Positions 25,301 to 33,550 of a stretch of 64,000 nucleotides of DNA are shown here, piece after piece. The notes beneath the pieces are model-generated. The model was not told the DNA's origin, made no database searches, and saw only the letters and a program-made list of their open reading frames with translations. Position numbers and translations under genes: made by a program. How positions within the stretch are numbered: the first letter of the stretch is position 1; each line of letters opens with the position of its first letter. Source of the stretch: Streptomyces sp. NBC_01304 (GTDB taxonomy: Bacteria; Actinomycetota; Actinomycetes; Streptomycetales; Streptomycetaceae); the NCBI RefSeq assembly GCF_035975855.1, contig NZ_CP109056.1, forward strand, positions 62,001-126,000, given 5' to 3'.

Positions 25301-25725
25301 CCGCCGCCGATGTGTGCGCGCAGGGCTTCCCAGGATGCGATCGGGAAGGCGGCCTCCTGGTCGGCGTGCGCGGCAGAGACCAGCCGGACCAGCTGCGCCC
25401 AGCCGTCGGCTTCTTTCGCGAGCAGAGTGATGCGCAGCGGGGGTTCGGTGACGTGGGCGCCGCCGCGGACGGGGGTGCGCGGCCGCGTAGGCCGCGCTGC
25501 GTGGGCGACGGGGGCGACGGCCAGGTCCACGCCGAAGATGGGGCGCACCCCGTGGCGGGCGCATGCCTTCGCGAAGCGCACCGTACCGGCGACGGTGTCG
25601 CGGTCGGTCAACGCGAGCGCGGGAATGGCGAGCTCCGCGGCGCGGGCGACCAGCTGGTCGGGGGAGGAAGCGCCGTACCGCGCCGAATAGCCGGAATGGA
25701 CATGCAGGTGGCCCAGGCCCTCCAT
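22273..25725 (-). CDS. dnaE2: Error-prone DNA polymerase DnaE2 (ImuC)
   Basis: 1150 aa, GGAG 6 bases before ATG 25725. N-terminal PHP domain: HLHVHSGYSARYGAS, LTDRDTVAGTVRF, GVRPIFGVDL. The polymerase palm has the catalytic acidic cluster SLPDIDLDVESARR and RGSGAGSMVNHAL. Other landmarks are GVIISNASLLDRLPVQPT and an OB-fold near the C-terminus (KRVIFATIEDVSGLVDLAFF). Size fits DnaE2 rather than DnaE1 (about 1180 aa). DnaE2 with ImuB performs damage-induced mutagenic synthesis. The SOS box 55 bases upstream of the start supports LexA control. The partner imuA was not seen. Confidence 0.9.
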   Translation of the reverse strand: MEGLGHLHVHSGYSARYGASSPDQLVARAAELAIPALALTDRDTVAGTVRFAKACARHGVRPIFGVDLAVAPVAHAARPTRPRTPVRGGAHVTEPPLRITLLAKEADGWAQLVRLVSAAHADQEAAFPIASWEALRAHIGGGLMVLLGPASEPARALSAGRADLAEQLLTPWRDVAGENLRLEAVSYGLSGLGPGSRRLAGHTLRLGDRAGVPVVLSNAARYATAGQHRLADVLDAARLLRPIPRKGPVDCGERYLKDATAMRRIAEEVAAAADAPARRAEQLLEETVQTAEACRVDPVRDLGLGRPHFPEPQVVGAGREPGDGMRLLRQRCEAGMVARGLDRDEHAMAQLNYELKIIGDMHFEGYFIAVAQVVADVRAMGIRVAARGSGAGSMVNHALFVATADPLKNRLLFERFLSPRRTSLPDIDLDVESARRLEVYDAIFKRFGSARVAVTGMPETYRARHALRDTGLALGLEPQTVDRIAKAFPHVRACDIPSALRELPELQQLAAEAEQFGPLWELAAGLDGLPRGYAMHPCGVIISNASLLDRLPVQPTPAGYPMLQADKVDVEDLGLLKLDVLGVRLQSAMAHAVGEIRRTTGRQLDLDSPDHVDLADEATFELIRSGRVLGCFNIESSGQQDLISRLQPQNLADIVADISLFRPGPVASGMPERFINARHRREEPHYPHPDLVPIMDDTYGVVIWHEQLIMIFVQLTGCDRAAGDVARRALADPNRLPRVETWFRQAATARGYSTTVTDEVWADVREFGAYGFCRAHALAFAVPAIQSAWLKTHHPAAFFAGVLEHDPGMWSRRILVQDARRQGVEILPVDVSASHTTYRVEQTAQGWGVRLALSTVRGISDAEAARIEAGQPYFSLQDLWQRARPSLPLAQRLIQIGALGELQGTLNRRDLLLQATELHRQSRNRTAADGQLPLGGDLVAAEATGLPEMTSRETLSAELEVLSVDLTHHLLEHHHRLLRELGATDAKHLQGLHHGQPVLVAGVKAATQTPPIPSGKRVIFATIEDVSGLVDLAFFEDSHTCAKTVFHSSLLLVRGTVEARRGNRRTVIGAMAWDLDEIAAIRRDHGPQAALDALGRATPAPTPAQTADTGRTLRDGTAGAKLHPGSDLQPAGLRSADLRHLSHRSPGSAG

Positions 25726-25778
25726 CGCCGTCTCCGATCGTGCACTGGTCTCGTTCTGGATCCCCTCCCGAACCGCAT

Positions 25779-25794
25779 TCGAACATGCGTACGA
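25779..25794. promoter_or_regulatory. SOS box (LexA operator) shared by dnaE2 and the ligase gene
   Basis: TCGAAC-atgc-GTACGA matches the actinobacterial LexA consensus TCGAAC-N4-GTTCGA at 11 of 12 positions. It lies between the divergent dnaE2 (start 25725) and ligase (start about 25933) genes, where one repressor could control both. Confidence 0.75.
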
Positions 25795-25932
25795 TCCAGA
25801 GAGTACAGCCAGATACCTGATGTGGGAAAAGGGGCGCGAGCAACATCATGCGAACGAGGGACACGAGGGCCTGCTGCGGCGGCTGGCGTACGCCGTCGGG
25901 CACATCCAGCGATGCGATCGCAGGCTGAGGGC

Positions 25933-26799
25933 GTGGAGTTTCCCGTGGCGCTCGCGCTCGCCCAGGCCGTGCAGACGCTCCCGACCGCGCCCGGGCTCTG
26001 GTACGAGCCGAAAGCGGACGGTCACCGGGTCGCGCTGTGGCGGGAGGAAGACGGCGTGCGGCTGCAGGCCCGCTCCGGCCGGGACGTCACGGATGTCTGG
26101 AGCGATCTGGCTCGCGCCGGGATGCAGCTGGAGCCGGGGACGATTCTCGACGGGGAGGCCGTGGTCTACCGCGACGGGAAGATCGACTTCAGCGCGGCGC
26201 AGGCGCGTGCCGCGTCCTCCCCCACCCGGGCCCGTCTGCTCGCGCGGCAGTTGCCGGCGTCGTACGCGGTCTGGGACATCCTGGCCCACGCCGAGCTCGG
26301 CGATGTACGGATGCGCCCCTATGTGGAGCGCCGTGCCCTCCTGCTCGAGGTGCTCGAGGACGTCGGCCCGCCGATCCAGGCTCTGCCCACCACCCCCGAT
26401 CCGAAGACCGCGCTGCTCTGGTACGAGGCGCTGCAGGACCAGGGCGTGGAGGGTCTCGTGATCAAGCCGGGGGCGTCGGTGTACCGGACCACCGGCCGGG
26501 TGTGGCAGAAGCTGAGGCATGCGGAGACCGTGGATGTGCCGGTGGTCGGCTACACCGGTCCGCCCGCCCGGCCGCGGGCGATCGTGGTGCAGCTGCCGGA
26601 CGGGCGGATCGCGCTGTCGCAGGCGCTGACCGCGCCGGTGGCCGCTCAGGTCGCGGCGTACCTGATGGCGGCAGGCCCGCCCGGCCGCGCGCGTACGGAC
26701 GCGGGCGATCCGTACCGCACCGCTCCCGCGGGACTGCTGGTCGAGGCGCTCGCCGGCACCACGCGGCATGCGGTGGTGACGGTCACCCGGGTGCGCTGA
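25933..26799 (+). CDS. ATP-dependent DNA ligase (LigC/LigD adenylation-domain type)
   Basis: GTG 25933 was chosen because GAGG precedes it and homologues begin with a similar (D/E)xPV-ALA phrase; ATG 25912 is the alternative. 288 aa. Motif I reads YEPKADGHR with the adenylated Lys near residue 27. Further motifs are ARSGRDVT, ILDGEAVVYRDGKIDFSAAQ (III), YAVWDIL (IIIa), GVEGLVIK (IV) and VWQKLRH (V). It seals nicks using ATP. Divergent from dnaE2 with a shared SOS box, so it is a likely DNA-damage repair ligase. Confidence 0.88.
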   Translation: MEFPVALALAQAVQTLPTAPGLWYEPKADGHRVALWREEDGVRLQARSGRDVTDVWSDLARAGMQLEPGTILDGEAVVYRDGKIDFSAAQARAASSPTRARLLARQLPASYAVWDILAHAELGDVRMRPYVERRALLLEVLEDVGPPIQALPTTPDPKTALLWYEALQDQGVEGLVIKPGASVYRTTGRVWQKLRHAETVDVPVVGYTGPPARPRAIVVQLPDGRIALSQALTAPVAAQVAAYLMAAGPPGRARTDAGDPYRTAPAGLLVEALAGTTRHAVVTVTRVR

Positions 26800-26824
26800 C
26801 CGCCGGGCTGCGCGGGGTGTCGCG

Positions 26825-27589
26825 TCAGAATTTCCAGGGGACGCGGGCGAGGACCAGGCCGCGCACTTCGCGGGCGCCGGAGTTCAGCAGGCCGCCGGCG
26901 ATGTAGTTGAGCTGGATGCCGGTGGTGCAGACGTCGTCGATCAGCAGGACCCTCCGGTCTTGAATTGCTGAGCTCAACGCCGGGGTGCCGCGAATGGCCA
27001 GACGGTGGTTCCAGGCGGCCTCTTCCTTGCCCACGAACCCGCGGTCCTTGGATGCCTCGGTGGTTCCGGCCTTCACCAGGAGGGGGTCGTTGGGGGTGGT
27101 CAGCGGCCAGCGCTCGGCGGTGTCCTCGGCGTACGCCGCGCCCATGATCGCTTCGATGTGCTGGAGGGGTTTGCGGTCGGCGTGGGTCGGGTTGCCGACG
27201 ACGAGGTCGATGTCGTGGACCAGGTGCGGGTGGGTTTCCATCCAGCCGATGAGCAGGCGGCCGAAGATTGCGGCGAGGAACTCGTACCCGGGTGTCTCTT
27301 TGAAGATGCGCAGGTAGGCGGCGAAGGTGCCGCTGTACTGGGCGACGGCGTCGATGCGGGTGATGCTGCGGGCTCGGCGCTCGCGGCCTTCGGGCCATCC
27401 GCACAGCGTGTTCACGCAGGCGCGGCCGGGGGCGAGGGCCTGGCTGCAGATCAGGCAGTGGTCGTCCGGGATCGGCTGCAGCGTCTTGCCGGCGCAGGCT
27501 CCGCAGATGCGGGGCGTGCCGTTGATGAGGTAGGCGCAGCGGCGGCAGTTGGGAAATCCGAGGGGCTCGGGAAGGGCGTACTGGCTCAC
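26825..27589 (-). CDS. ComF-like phosphoribosyltransferase protein (ShosT-like candidate)
   Basis: 254 aa from GTG 27589, overlapping the DprA-like stop (GTGA). The N-terminus has zinc-ribbon cysteines (CRRC, CGAC, CLIC pairs), typical of ComF. The C-terminal part carries the phosphoribosyltransferase loop VLLIDDVCTTG. An extra segment sits between, with HDIDLVVGNPTHADRKPLQHIEAIM. In competence operons ComF helps DNA uptake. When paired with a DprA homologue in a two-gene unit, the same fold is the toxin (ShosT) of the ShosTA antiphage toxin-antitoxin system. The overlapping pair here fits the latter (inference). Confidence 0.75.
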   Translation of the reverse strand: MSQYALPEPLGFPNCRRCAYLINGTPRICGACAGKTLQPIPDDHCLICSQALAPGRACVNTLCGWPEGRERRARSITRIDAVAQYSGTFAAYLRIFKETPGYEFLAAIFGRLLIGWMETHPHLVHDIDLVVGNPTHADRKPLQHIEAIMGAAYAEDTAERWPLTTPNDPLLVKAGTTEASKDRGFVGKEEAAWNHRLAIRGTPALSSAIQDRRVLLIDDVCTTGIQLNYIAGGLLNSGAREVRGLVLARVPWKF

Positions 27590-28545
27590 AGCACCGCCAG
27601 CGCGAGCTGGATGCGCTGCTGGCTGGCCTGGTGAATCCGCTCGGGGGTGGTCAGGCGCTGGAGGACGTCGTCGAGATCGGTGACCTCGGTTGCTCTGTGC
27701 TCGTCGAGCATCTTGCGGGCCCAGGGCTGGGCGGTGGCCAGGGAGCGGAGCAGGAAGACCTGTTTGCCATGCTCGGCGGCGATGCGGGCCTGCATTTTGG
27801 CGCCGGAGGTGCTGGAAGCCTCGATGACGACGGAGCCCATGGTCGCGCCGGAGGTGACGACGTTGCGGCGCGGGAAGGTCCACTTGGCCGGTGGACTGGT
27901 CGGCCAGAACTGGGAGAGCAGGGCGCCGCCTTCGGCGAGGATGCGGTCGGCCAGGGGCCGGTTCTCCGCCGGGTAGATGCGCGCGGCGATGCCGGTGCCC
28001 ATGACCGCGACGGTGCGGCCCTGCGCGTCGAGGGTGGCCTGGTGGGCGGCGGCGTCGACTCCCTTGGCGAGCCCGGAGAAGACCGCAACGTCGTGCTCGA
28101 CGAGGCCACGGGCCATGCGGGCGGCGCGTTTGAGGCCGATGTCGGTGGCGTTGCGGGTGCCTACGACGGCGACCGAGCGCGCGTCGGTTGGCTGGAGTGG
28201 ACCGCGGTGGAAGAGGAACGGGGGCAGGTTCGGGACCAGACGCAGATTGTCCGGGTAGTGCGCGTCGATGACGGTGACCAGCTCGGCGCCTGCCTTCTCG
28301 GCGGCCTCGAGTTCCGTCTCGGCGCGGGCGCGGGCGTCGTCGAGGCCCTCGGCCAGGGCACCGCGCAGGATCGGCAGGCACCTGCGGGCGGCAGTGGATT
28401 CCTCGGGAATGTCGCCGTTGAGGAGGGCTTCGAGGCCTGCGGGGCTCTGGCTGGTGCGAGCGAGCAGGTGCCAGTCGAGCGTGTGGTCCTCGTGCCGTAG
28501 GGCACACAGCGTGAGCAGGTTCTCCTGCTCTTGAGAGAGGTTCAT
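27586..28545 (-). CDS. DprA/Smf-family protein (ShosA-like candidate)
   Basis: 319 aa from ATG 28545 with AAGGA 6-7 bases upstream. The Rossmann-like DprA core is clear: SVAVVGTRNATDIGLKRAAR, DVAVFSGLAKGVDAAAHQAT, TVAVMGTGIAARIYPAENRPLA, LLSQFWPTSPP and SVVIEASSTSGA. DprA binds single-stranded DNA and loads RecA; homologues serve as the antitoxin ShosA. A short helical N-terminal domain precedes the core. No other competence genes are nearby, which favours the ShosTA reading over natural transformation. Confidence 0.88.
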   Translation of the reverse strand: MNLSQEQENLLTLCALRHEDHTLDWHLLARTSQSPAGLEALLNGDIPEESTAARRCLPILRGALAEGLDDARARAETELEAAEKAGAELVTVIDAHYPDNLRLVPNLPPFLFHRGPLQPTDARSVAVVGTRNATDIGLKRAARMARGLVEHDVAVFSGLAKGVDAAAHQATLDAQGRTVAVMGTGIAARIYPAENRPLADRILAEGGALLSQFWPTSPPAKWTFPRRNVVTSGATMGSVVIEASSTSGAKMQARIAAEHGKQVFLLRSLATAQPWARKMLDEHRATEVTDLDDVLQRLTTPERIHQASQQRIQLALAVL

Positions 28546-28899
28546 GCGGGTTCCTTCTACTCGTGGCCCGGTGCTGTTCGAAGGAGAAGCGTGCTCTTGG
28601 GCCGTTCTCATCATCCCATCGACCCGGTGGTGGTGTCAGGCAGCTAGGCCCGGAGCGGGTCGCGCAGGCGTGGGGGTGACGGGCTACTGGTGGCCGCTGT
28701 GACGTTCGAGGCCACCGGGACACCGGGACGGGTCGGCGGCTCCGCCGGCGCCCTTGAATGATCACCAGTGTGCGGTGGTCGGTCGGCTGGGTTCGGTTCG
28801 GACCGGGTTTGTCCGCTGCGGCTGTCGGTGGCACTTCAAGGCAGCCCGGGCCGATAGCGTCCGGGCAGGCCCTGGCAGTGAGTACAAGGTGGGATTCCC
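28546..28899. other. Divergent intergenic region
   Basis: 354 bases between the leftward DprA-like gene and the rightward 591-aa gene. It contains the promoters for both directions and no supported ORF. I see no strong repeat. Confidence 0.5.
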
Positions 28900-30675
28900 G
28901 TGGCGCGTCGCCGGATGGCGTTGACGGTGTTGATGCGCGCCGAGCTGTCCGAGGCCGGTGTGGACGTGCCGGCCGTCGTGGGGGCGAGCGCGGCGCTGGT
29001 GCATTCCGGCGGCGCCAAGTGGCACGTGCCGGTGACGGGCAAGGCGTACGGGCAGTGTCAGCACGCCGCGAAATTGCGGACCACCGAGCCTCAGGTCGTG
29101 GTGCTGCTCGACGTACTGCCGCAGGTGTGCGCGCACTGCGTCGCGGCCGTGCCGGTCGACGACGGGGTGCGAGCTTTGTGGCATGCGTGTGAGGAGATCG
29201 TCGCGGCCGCCCGGACCGTGCGCGGTCTGCGCGACGCGATGGGCGGCAAGACCGTCAAGACCTGGTCCGGGTATGCGCGGGCGCTTGCGGCGGCCGCGCA
29301 CCATCATGACGCCGACGTACGTCGGCTGCTCAAGCCCTGGCTCGTGGATGCGGTTCTCGGCTCACAGGCCTGGCGGGTGCTGCGCGCCTGGACGCGCGTG
29401 GTGGAGAAGTCGCAGGCCGCGCTGGACGACTACCGGGCTGCCGCGCCGGCGGCCGGGCAGACCGCGGCGATCACGGGGGCCTGCGACGCGGTCGCCTCGG
29501 CTCCTGAGGTACATCAGCAGTCCCGGGCTCTGGCGAGGGCGGTCCACGGCTCGGGAAGTCCGTACACGTGGGGACGGGCGGATGTGTGGTCGGTGGTGCG
29601 CGAGGCCTGGGGTCTGGCCCGTGCCCAGGGCCAAGACGCTGCCGCTGCGCATGAGTTCGCTCGGTCCAAGGTGGCCCAGCTGTGGGGCGAGGCGAAGGTG
29701 ACGGACGTGTCTGCGCTGCCGACGCCGGCGCACACCACGCCGTGCGGGCACAGCTCGCCGGCGTCCTGGGCGAACGCCGAGTTCGACCATCTGTTGCGCG
29801 AGCACGTTGCTGCCTGGTGCCGCCTGTTGGAGGAGGCGCTGTCGGCGACCGTGGTGGTCGAGGACACCGAGGAGTGTCTGCTGCTCGTGGCGGCCTGGCC
29901 GCTGATCGCCCCGGAGGACCGTGACTTGGCGTACTTGGCGCAGTGGCCGCAGGTCGGGCCGAGCGTCCCCTCCCCCGCCCGGCGCGATCCGTACGCAGCT
30001 GACCGGGAAGCCCTTGCCGTCGTGCTGAGCGTGCCGGCGTTCGCCGCCGAGCAGGCCGTCCAGCATGCTCGCTTCGACAAGGGCCGCCTCACGATCGGAC
30101 CGCGGCTGCCGGTGGGGGCGGCGGCCAGCGACACGGTCCAGGAAGCGGCCCGCGCGCTGCTGCGTACCGTCTACCCATTCCTCGCCGAGGACCTTGCCAC
30201 GGACGGACGCCGGCCGCGGCCGTCCGCCGAGGTCCGCACCGCCCGGGCGGTGGAACGCGACGTACGGGAGGCCGACTTGGCGCTGCGGCTCGTCCACGAG
30301 CCCGACGCGGAATCGAAGCAGCGTCGGCGGGACGACTTGGAGCGGGGGATCTGGTCGTGGGTCCCCGACGACACCGCTTCCGGGCCGGCGGCCCGCGAGC
30401 TGCACGAGCTGTGCGACCCGTACGGGCTGTACGGCGATCTGCGGCTGCGGGTGGAGTGCGGGCCTCGCGGCACGACCAGCCTGAAGACGCTCTTCGGCCG
30501 CCTGGTCGTCTGGGACGTCGGCCGGCGGATGCTGGAGTTCGCTCCCGTCGGCGGACACGGAACGTTGACGGTGCCCATGCACCGCATCGTTGCTCTCACC
30601 GGTGACCGGTATCGGCGCGGCCGTGACGAGCCGCCGCTGTGGGAGGACTACGAAGCCCCGCGACGCCGCTGGTGA
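28900..30675 (+). CDS. Large hypothetical protein, 591 aa
   Basis: GTG 28900 with AAGGTGGG about 8 bases upstream. Mostly alpha-helical and Ala-rich, with no signal peptide or membrane segment. Histidines and cysteines near the N-terminus (QCQHAAKLR, VCAHCVAAVP) could bind a metal. A helical middle (TWGRADVWSVVREAWGLARA) leads to a C-terminal strand-rich part ending VGGHGTLTVPMHRIVALTGDRYRRGRDEP. It stands alone, divergent from the DprA/ComF-like pair. I do not recognise the family. Confidence 0.7.
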   Translation: MARRRMALTVLMRAELSEAGVDVPAVVGASAALVHSGGAKWHVPVTGKAYGQCQHAAKLRTTEPQVVVLLDVLPQVCAHCVAAVPVDDGVRALWHACEEIVAAARTVRGLRDAMGGKTVKTWSGYARALAAAAHHHDADVRRLLKPWLVDAVLGSQAWRVLRAWTRVVEKSQAALDDYRAAAPAAGQTAAITGACDAVASAPEVHQQSRALARAVHGSGSPYTWGRADVWSVVREAWGLARAQGQDAAAAHEFARSKVAQLWGEAKVTDVSALPTPAHTTPCGHSSPASWANAEFDHLLREHVAAWCRLLEEALSATVVVEDTEECLLLVAAWPLIAPEDRDLAYLAQWPQVGPSVPSPARRDPYAADREALAVVLSVPAFAAEQAVQHARFDKGRLTIGPRLPVGAAASDTVQEAARALLRTVYPFLAEDLATDGRRPRPSAEVRTARAVERDVREADLALRLVHEPDAESKQRRRDDLERGIWSWVPDDTASGPAARELHELCDPYGLYGDLRLRVECGPRGTTSLKTLFGRLVVWDVGRRMLEFAPVGGHGTLTVPMHRIVALTGDRYRRGRDEPPLWEDYEAPRRRW

Positions 30676-30705
30676 GGCGCACCCGACGTCGAGGGCTTCG
30701 GTGCG

Positions 30706-31359
30706 TCAGCAGCCGTACGACGTCAGGATCTTTCGGGACGCCCGGTTGGCCGGGGTGAGGTGGTGGATGCCCCCGTCGACCGCGTTGTCCAGGCGCAGGG
30801 CCGGCAGGCCGGGCTCGAGCGGATCGACGATGAGCCGGCCGGGATGGTCGGCGTCGTAGGCGCTCTGGGAGCGGTTGAGGTCGTACGGCGTGGAGTGCAG
30901 GCAACGCCCCGGACCTCCGAGTTCGGCTTCGTACCGGTCCAACGCCCGCGGGAAGATCGCGTGGGCCCAGTCGTACGCCGAGCTCATGACGACCAGCAGC
31001 ACGACGCCGGCGAGGGCGCTCTGCCAGAGATAGAGGCCGGTACGGGCGAGGAGCCGGTGCGCGAGGTGGTAGACCGCCGCGGCCGCGAGGAGCGCGCCGG
31101 CGTACACGGCGGCCAGGGCGAAGTGCTGGTGGTGGTGCCAGAACTTCGAGGCCAGCGCCAGGTGGAAGCCGGTGAACATGGCGACGAAGGCGGTGAAGAC
31201 GGCGAGCACTGCGGCGGGTGGCCGGTAGTCGGGCTGTCCGGCCGCGTTTCGGGGCGGATCCAGTCTGCGCAGGATCGGCGGCATCCTGCTCCGCGCCGCG
31301 CGAGTGGCGGGCGAGGGCGTACGGCGGCCGCGGGCCGGCTCAGGGGTGTGGTTGGTCAT
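30706..31359 (-). CDS. Membrane protein of unknown function
   Basis: 217 aa. A basic 45-residue N-terminus precedes three hydrophobic helices: AVLAVFTAFVAMFTGFHLAL, FALAAVYAGALLAAAAVYHL and WQSALAGVVLLVVMSSAYDW. The last 80 residues are polar, with CLHSTPYDLNRS and a terminal cysteine. No known domain. Probably inner-membrane with an outside C-terminal tail. Confidence 0.65.
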   Translation of the reverse strand: MTNHTPEPARGRRTPSPATRAARSRMPPILRRLDPPRNAAGQPDYRPPAAVLAVFTAFVAMFTGFHLALASKFWHHHQHFALAAVYAGALLAAAAVYHLAHRLLARTGLYLWQSALAGVVLLVVMSSAYDWAHAIFPRALDRYEAELGGPGRCLHSTPYDLNRSQSAYDADHPGRLIVDPLEPGLPALRLDNAVDGGIHHLTPANRASRKILTSYGC

Positions 31360-31407
31360 GCTTCCGTCCGGTGAGGGTGAGCTGCGCGATGCCTGGGCAG
31401 CACGGGT

Positions 31408-31848
31408 TCAGAATGTCGCTTCCTGGAACGGGTCCAGGTCGGCGCCGGCCTCCCATTCGGTGAGGACGGCGCGGAACCTGGCCACGAACTGGGGGCTGGC
31501 GTACGGCCTGGCCTCCACGTGCCGCAGGTAGGACTCGGCGCCTTGGAGGAGACCCGATCGCGGGTACTTGATGACGAGCGCTTTGTGCGTCCCGGGGGTC
31601 AGGAGGTGACTCCAGGCGTCGAAGTCGGCGCCGTCGGGGACCGATGCGGGGATGTGGCCGTCGACGAAGCCGCCGGTCGGCAGTTCGCATCTCCAATGGG
31701 TTCGCGTCGCGCAGCGCTCGCAGGCAAGGACACCGGGCAGGGCCGGGAAGCGGCGCTTCCACTCTCGGTCGAGGGCGTGGACATCCTGCGACAGCGGGAT
31801 CGGCTTGCGGCACAGGGCGCAGGTGATGCGGAACTTCGGGACGGCCAT
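31408..31848 (-). CDS. Small protein with a putative zinc ribbon
   Basis: ATG 31848 has GGAG 8 bases upstream; 146 aa. ITCALCRKPI and LACERCATRTHWRCE give CxxC...CxxC plus a further Cys/His, a likely zinc site at residues 9-50. The second half is helical (GAESYLRHVEARPYASPQFVARF). Seen here as a single gene; role unknown. Confidence 0.6.
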   Translation of the reverse strand: MAVPKFRITCALCRKPIPLSQDVHALDREWKRRFPALPGVLACERCATRTHWRCELPTGGFVDGHIPASVPDGADFDAWSHLLTPGTHKALVIKYPRSGLLQGAESYLRHVEARPYASPQFVARFRAVLTEWEAGADLDPFQEATF

Positions 31849-31953
31849 CAGGCGGCTCCAGGTGAAAGGGGCAGAAGATCTCGGCGTGGCCACGGATCGG
31901 GGCTGAGGCAGGACGGCCGGCAGTCGCGACGCGTGGGGTGCGGACGGGCGGTG

Positions 31954-32907
31954 TCAGCGGACCGCCTTGGGGCGCGGGCCGGGGCGGGGTTCGCTCACCG
32001 TGGCCTCGTGCTGCCGGCCGGGCGGCGTGTGGACCTTGCGCGAGAGGCGTATGCGGCGGGAGGGCCATCGGCTGGCGGGGCGTAGCGCGTCGTCGCAGGC
32101 CTGCTCGAGGGCGGCGAGGAACTCGGCGGGGTGCTGGGTGGGGATGCGGTGTCCGCCGCCGGCGATGACGTGGAGCTGGGCGGTGGGGATCTGCGCGGCG
32201 AGCCGCAGCGCGTGGACGGGCGGGATGGTCTGATCGCTGTCGCCGACGAGGATGTGAACGGGGATGCGGCTCAGTGCGTCGAGGCGCTGTGCCACGTCGT
32301 GGCTCATGAGTGCTTTGAACCAGCGGCCGGCGATGTCGATGGGTGGCTGGGCGTAGGGCCGGGGACGGACGAGTTCCCGGATCCGGGCTGCAGGGCGCGG
32401 CGCGTGGATGGCGACGGCCGCCATGGCGTGGCGGGACAGGCCGACGAGCCGGGTGAGCGGCGGGTGGTGGGCGGCGGTGAGGTCGAGGTCGCCGCCGGTG
32501 GTCGCGACGAGCAGGGCGCTGGTGACCTTGTCGCCGATGAGGTGCGGGAACTGCGCGGCGAAGGACAGGGCGGCCATGCCGCCCATGGAGTGCCCCACGA
32601 CGAGGACCGGGAGCCGGCCCGGTGCGGTGGCGGTGATGACGGCGTTGAGGTCGTCGGCGAGCAGGGGGATGGAGGGCAGCGCACGGCCTGACGTGGAGTT
32701 GCCGTGTCCGCGTTGGTCGTAGCGGACGATGCGGGTGCGGGGACGGGGTAGTTGGCGGACATGTTCGTCCCACAGGGAGGCGGCGGCCTGCCAGCCGTGC
32801 GACAGGACGATGACGAGGTCGGGGTCGTCGGGGCCGTCGACGTAGAGGGCGAGGCGGGCGCCGTCGGCGCGTTGGAGTTCGGCGCGGGTGGCGGGGTGGG
32901 TTGTCAT
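31954..32907 (-). CDS. Alpha/beta-hydrolase
   Basis: 317 aa from ATG 32907 (GGAG 7 bases upstream). Features are VIVLSHGWQAAASLW (oxyanion HG), RTRIVRYDQRGHGNS, VLVVGHSMGGMAALS (nucleophile Ser in GHSMG), VHILVGDSDQTIPP (Asp) and VIAGGGHRIPTQHP (His). All catalytic residues of a serine hydrolase are present. A basic C-terminal tail follows the fold. It starts 2 bases past the end of the GNAT gene, so the two are probably co-transcribed. Substrate unknown. Confidence 0.85.
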   Translation of the reverse strand: MTTHPATRAELQRADGARLALYVDGPDDPDLVIVLSHGWQAAASLWDEHVRQLPRPRTRIVRYDQRGHGNSTSGRALPSIPLLADDLNAVITATAPGRLPVLVVGHSMGGMAALSFAAQFPHLIGDKVTSALLVATTGGDLDLTAAHHPPLTRLVGLSRHAMAAVAIHAPRPAARIRELVRPRPYAQPPIDIAGRWFKALMSHDVAQRLDALSRIPVHILVGDSDQTIPPVHALRLAAQIPTAQLHVIAGGGHRIPTQHPAEFLAALEQACDDALRPASRWPSRRIRLSRKVHTPPGRQHEATVSEPRPGPRPKAVR

Positions 32908-32909
32908 GG

Positions 32910-33440
32910 TCAGCTCCGGGCGGCCAGGGGGATGGTGAGGTCGATGAGGCCGTCTGCGGCGCGGGGGACCCAGATGTTGCGGCGTCGCAGGATGGCGAGG
33001 GCCCGGGTGTTGGTGGCGCCGAACTGGGCGGTGACGGTGTGGCAGTCGGGCTCGGCGGCCGCGGCGGCCAGGGCGTGGTCGGTGAGCTGGGTGCCCAGGC
33101 CGCGGCCCTGCCACAAGTCGCCGACCAGGACGGCGAGTTCGTAGGCGTGCGAGGTGCGGGTCTTGAGGAGATGCGTGAGAGCGACGGCGGTGTCCGGGGC
33201 GTCGCGGAGTGTGGTGAGCCAGCTGGTGCCCGCGGATGGATGCAGCAGTCTGGCGTACTCGGCTCGTTTCAGCTCCCGGCGTGGGGTGGCATAGCGGGCG
33301 TAGCGGCTGGCGAGTGAGCAGCCACGGTGCAGTTCGTTCACCGCTTCCAGGTCCCCGAGTCGGGCTCGGCGGGTGAGGAACGGCGATTCGGGTGGGGCCG
33401 GCTCTGCCGGGGCCTGCGTGAGGGTCGTGGTGGTGGTCAA
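32910..33440 (-). CDS. GNAT-family N-acetyltransferase
   Basis: TTG 33440 has AAGGAG 8 bases upstream and is preferred over ATG 33554. 176 aa. After a threonine-rich start, RRARLGDLEAVNELHRGC leads into the fold. YELAVLVGDLWQGRGLGTQLTDHAL contains the acetyl-CoA pyrophosphate loop (Q/R-x-x-G-x-G/A), and TNTRALAILRRRNIWVPR matches the later beta6 region. Acceptor unknown. Coupled to the hydrolase downstream. Confidence 0.8.
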   Translation of the reverse strand: MTTTTTLTQAPAEPAPPESPFLTRRARLGDLEAVNELHRGCSLASRYARYATPRRELKRAEYARLLHPSAGTSWLTTLRDAPDTAVALTHLLKTRTSHAYELAVLVGDLWQGRGLGTQLTDHALAAAAAEPDCHTVTAQFGATNTRALAILRRRNIWVPRAADGLIDLTIPLAARS

Positions 33441-33550
33441 CGCCGCTGCTCCTTGGCTCGTCGTGAGGGCGCGCCCGGACGGGGGCGGGCCGGCTTCGCG
33501 GCTCAAGGTGGCAAGGCGGACCTGTGGACAGAGACCGCCGCCGAGCAGGC

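Noticed and set aside
23605..26799. A 1064-codon rightward open frame covering dnaE2 and running into the ligase
   Set aside because: It is the antisense of dnaE2 for most of its length, with Arg/Gly/Ala/His-rich filler typical of GC-rich shadow frames. Only the last 289 codons (from 25933) carry ligase motifs.
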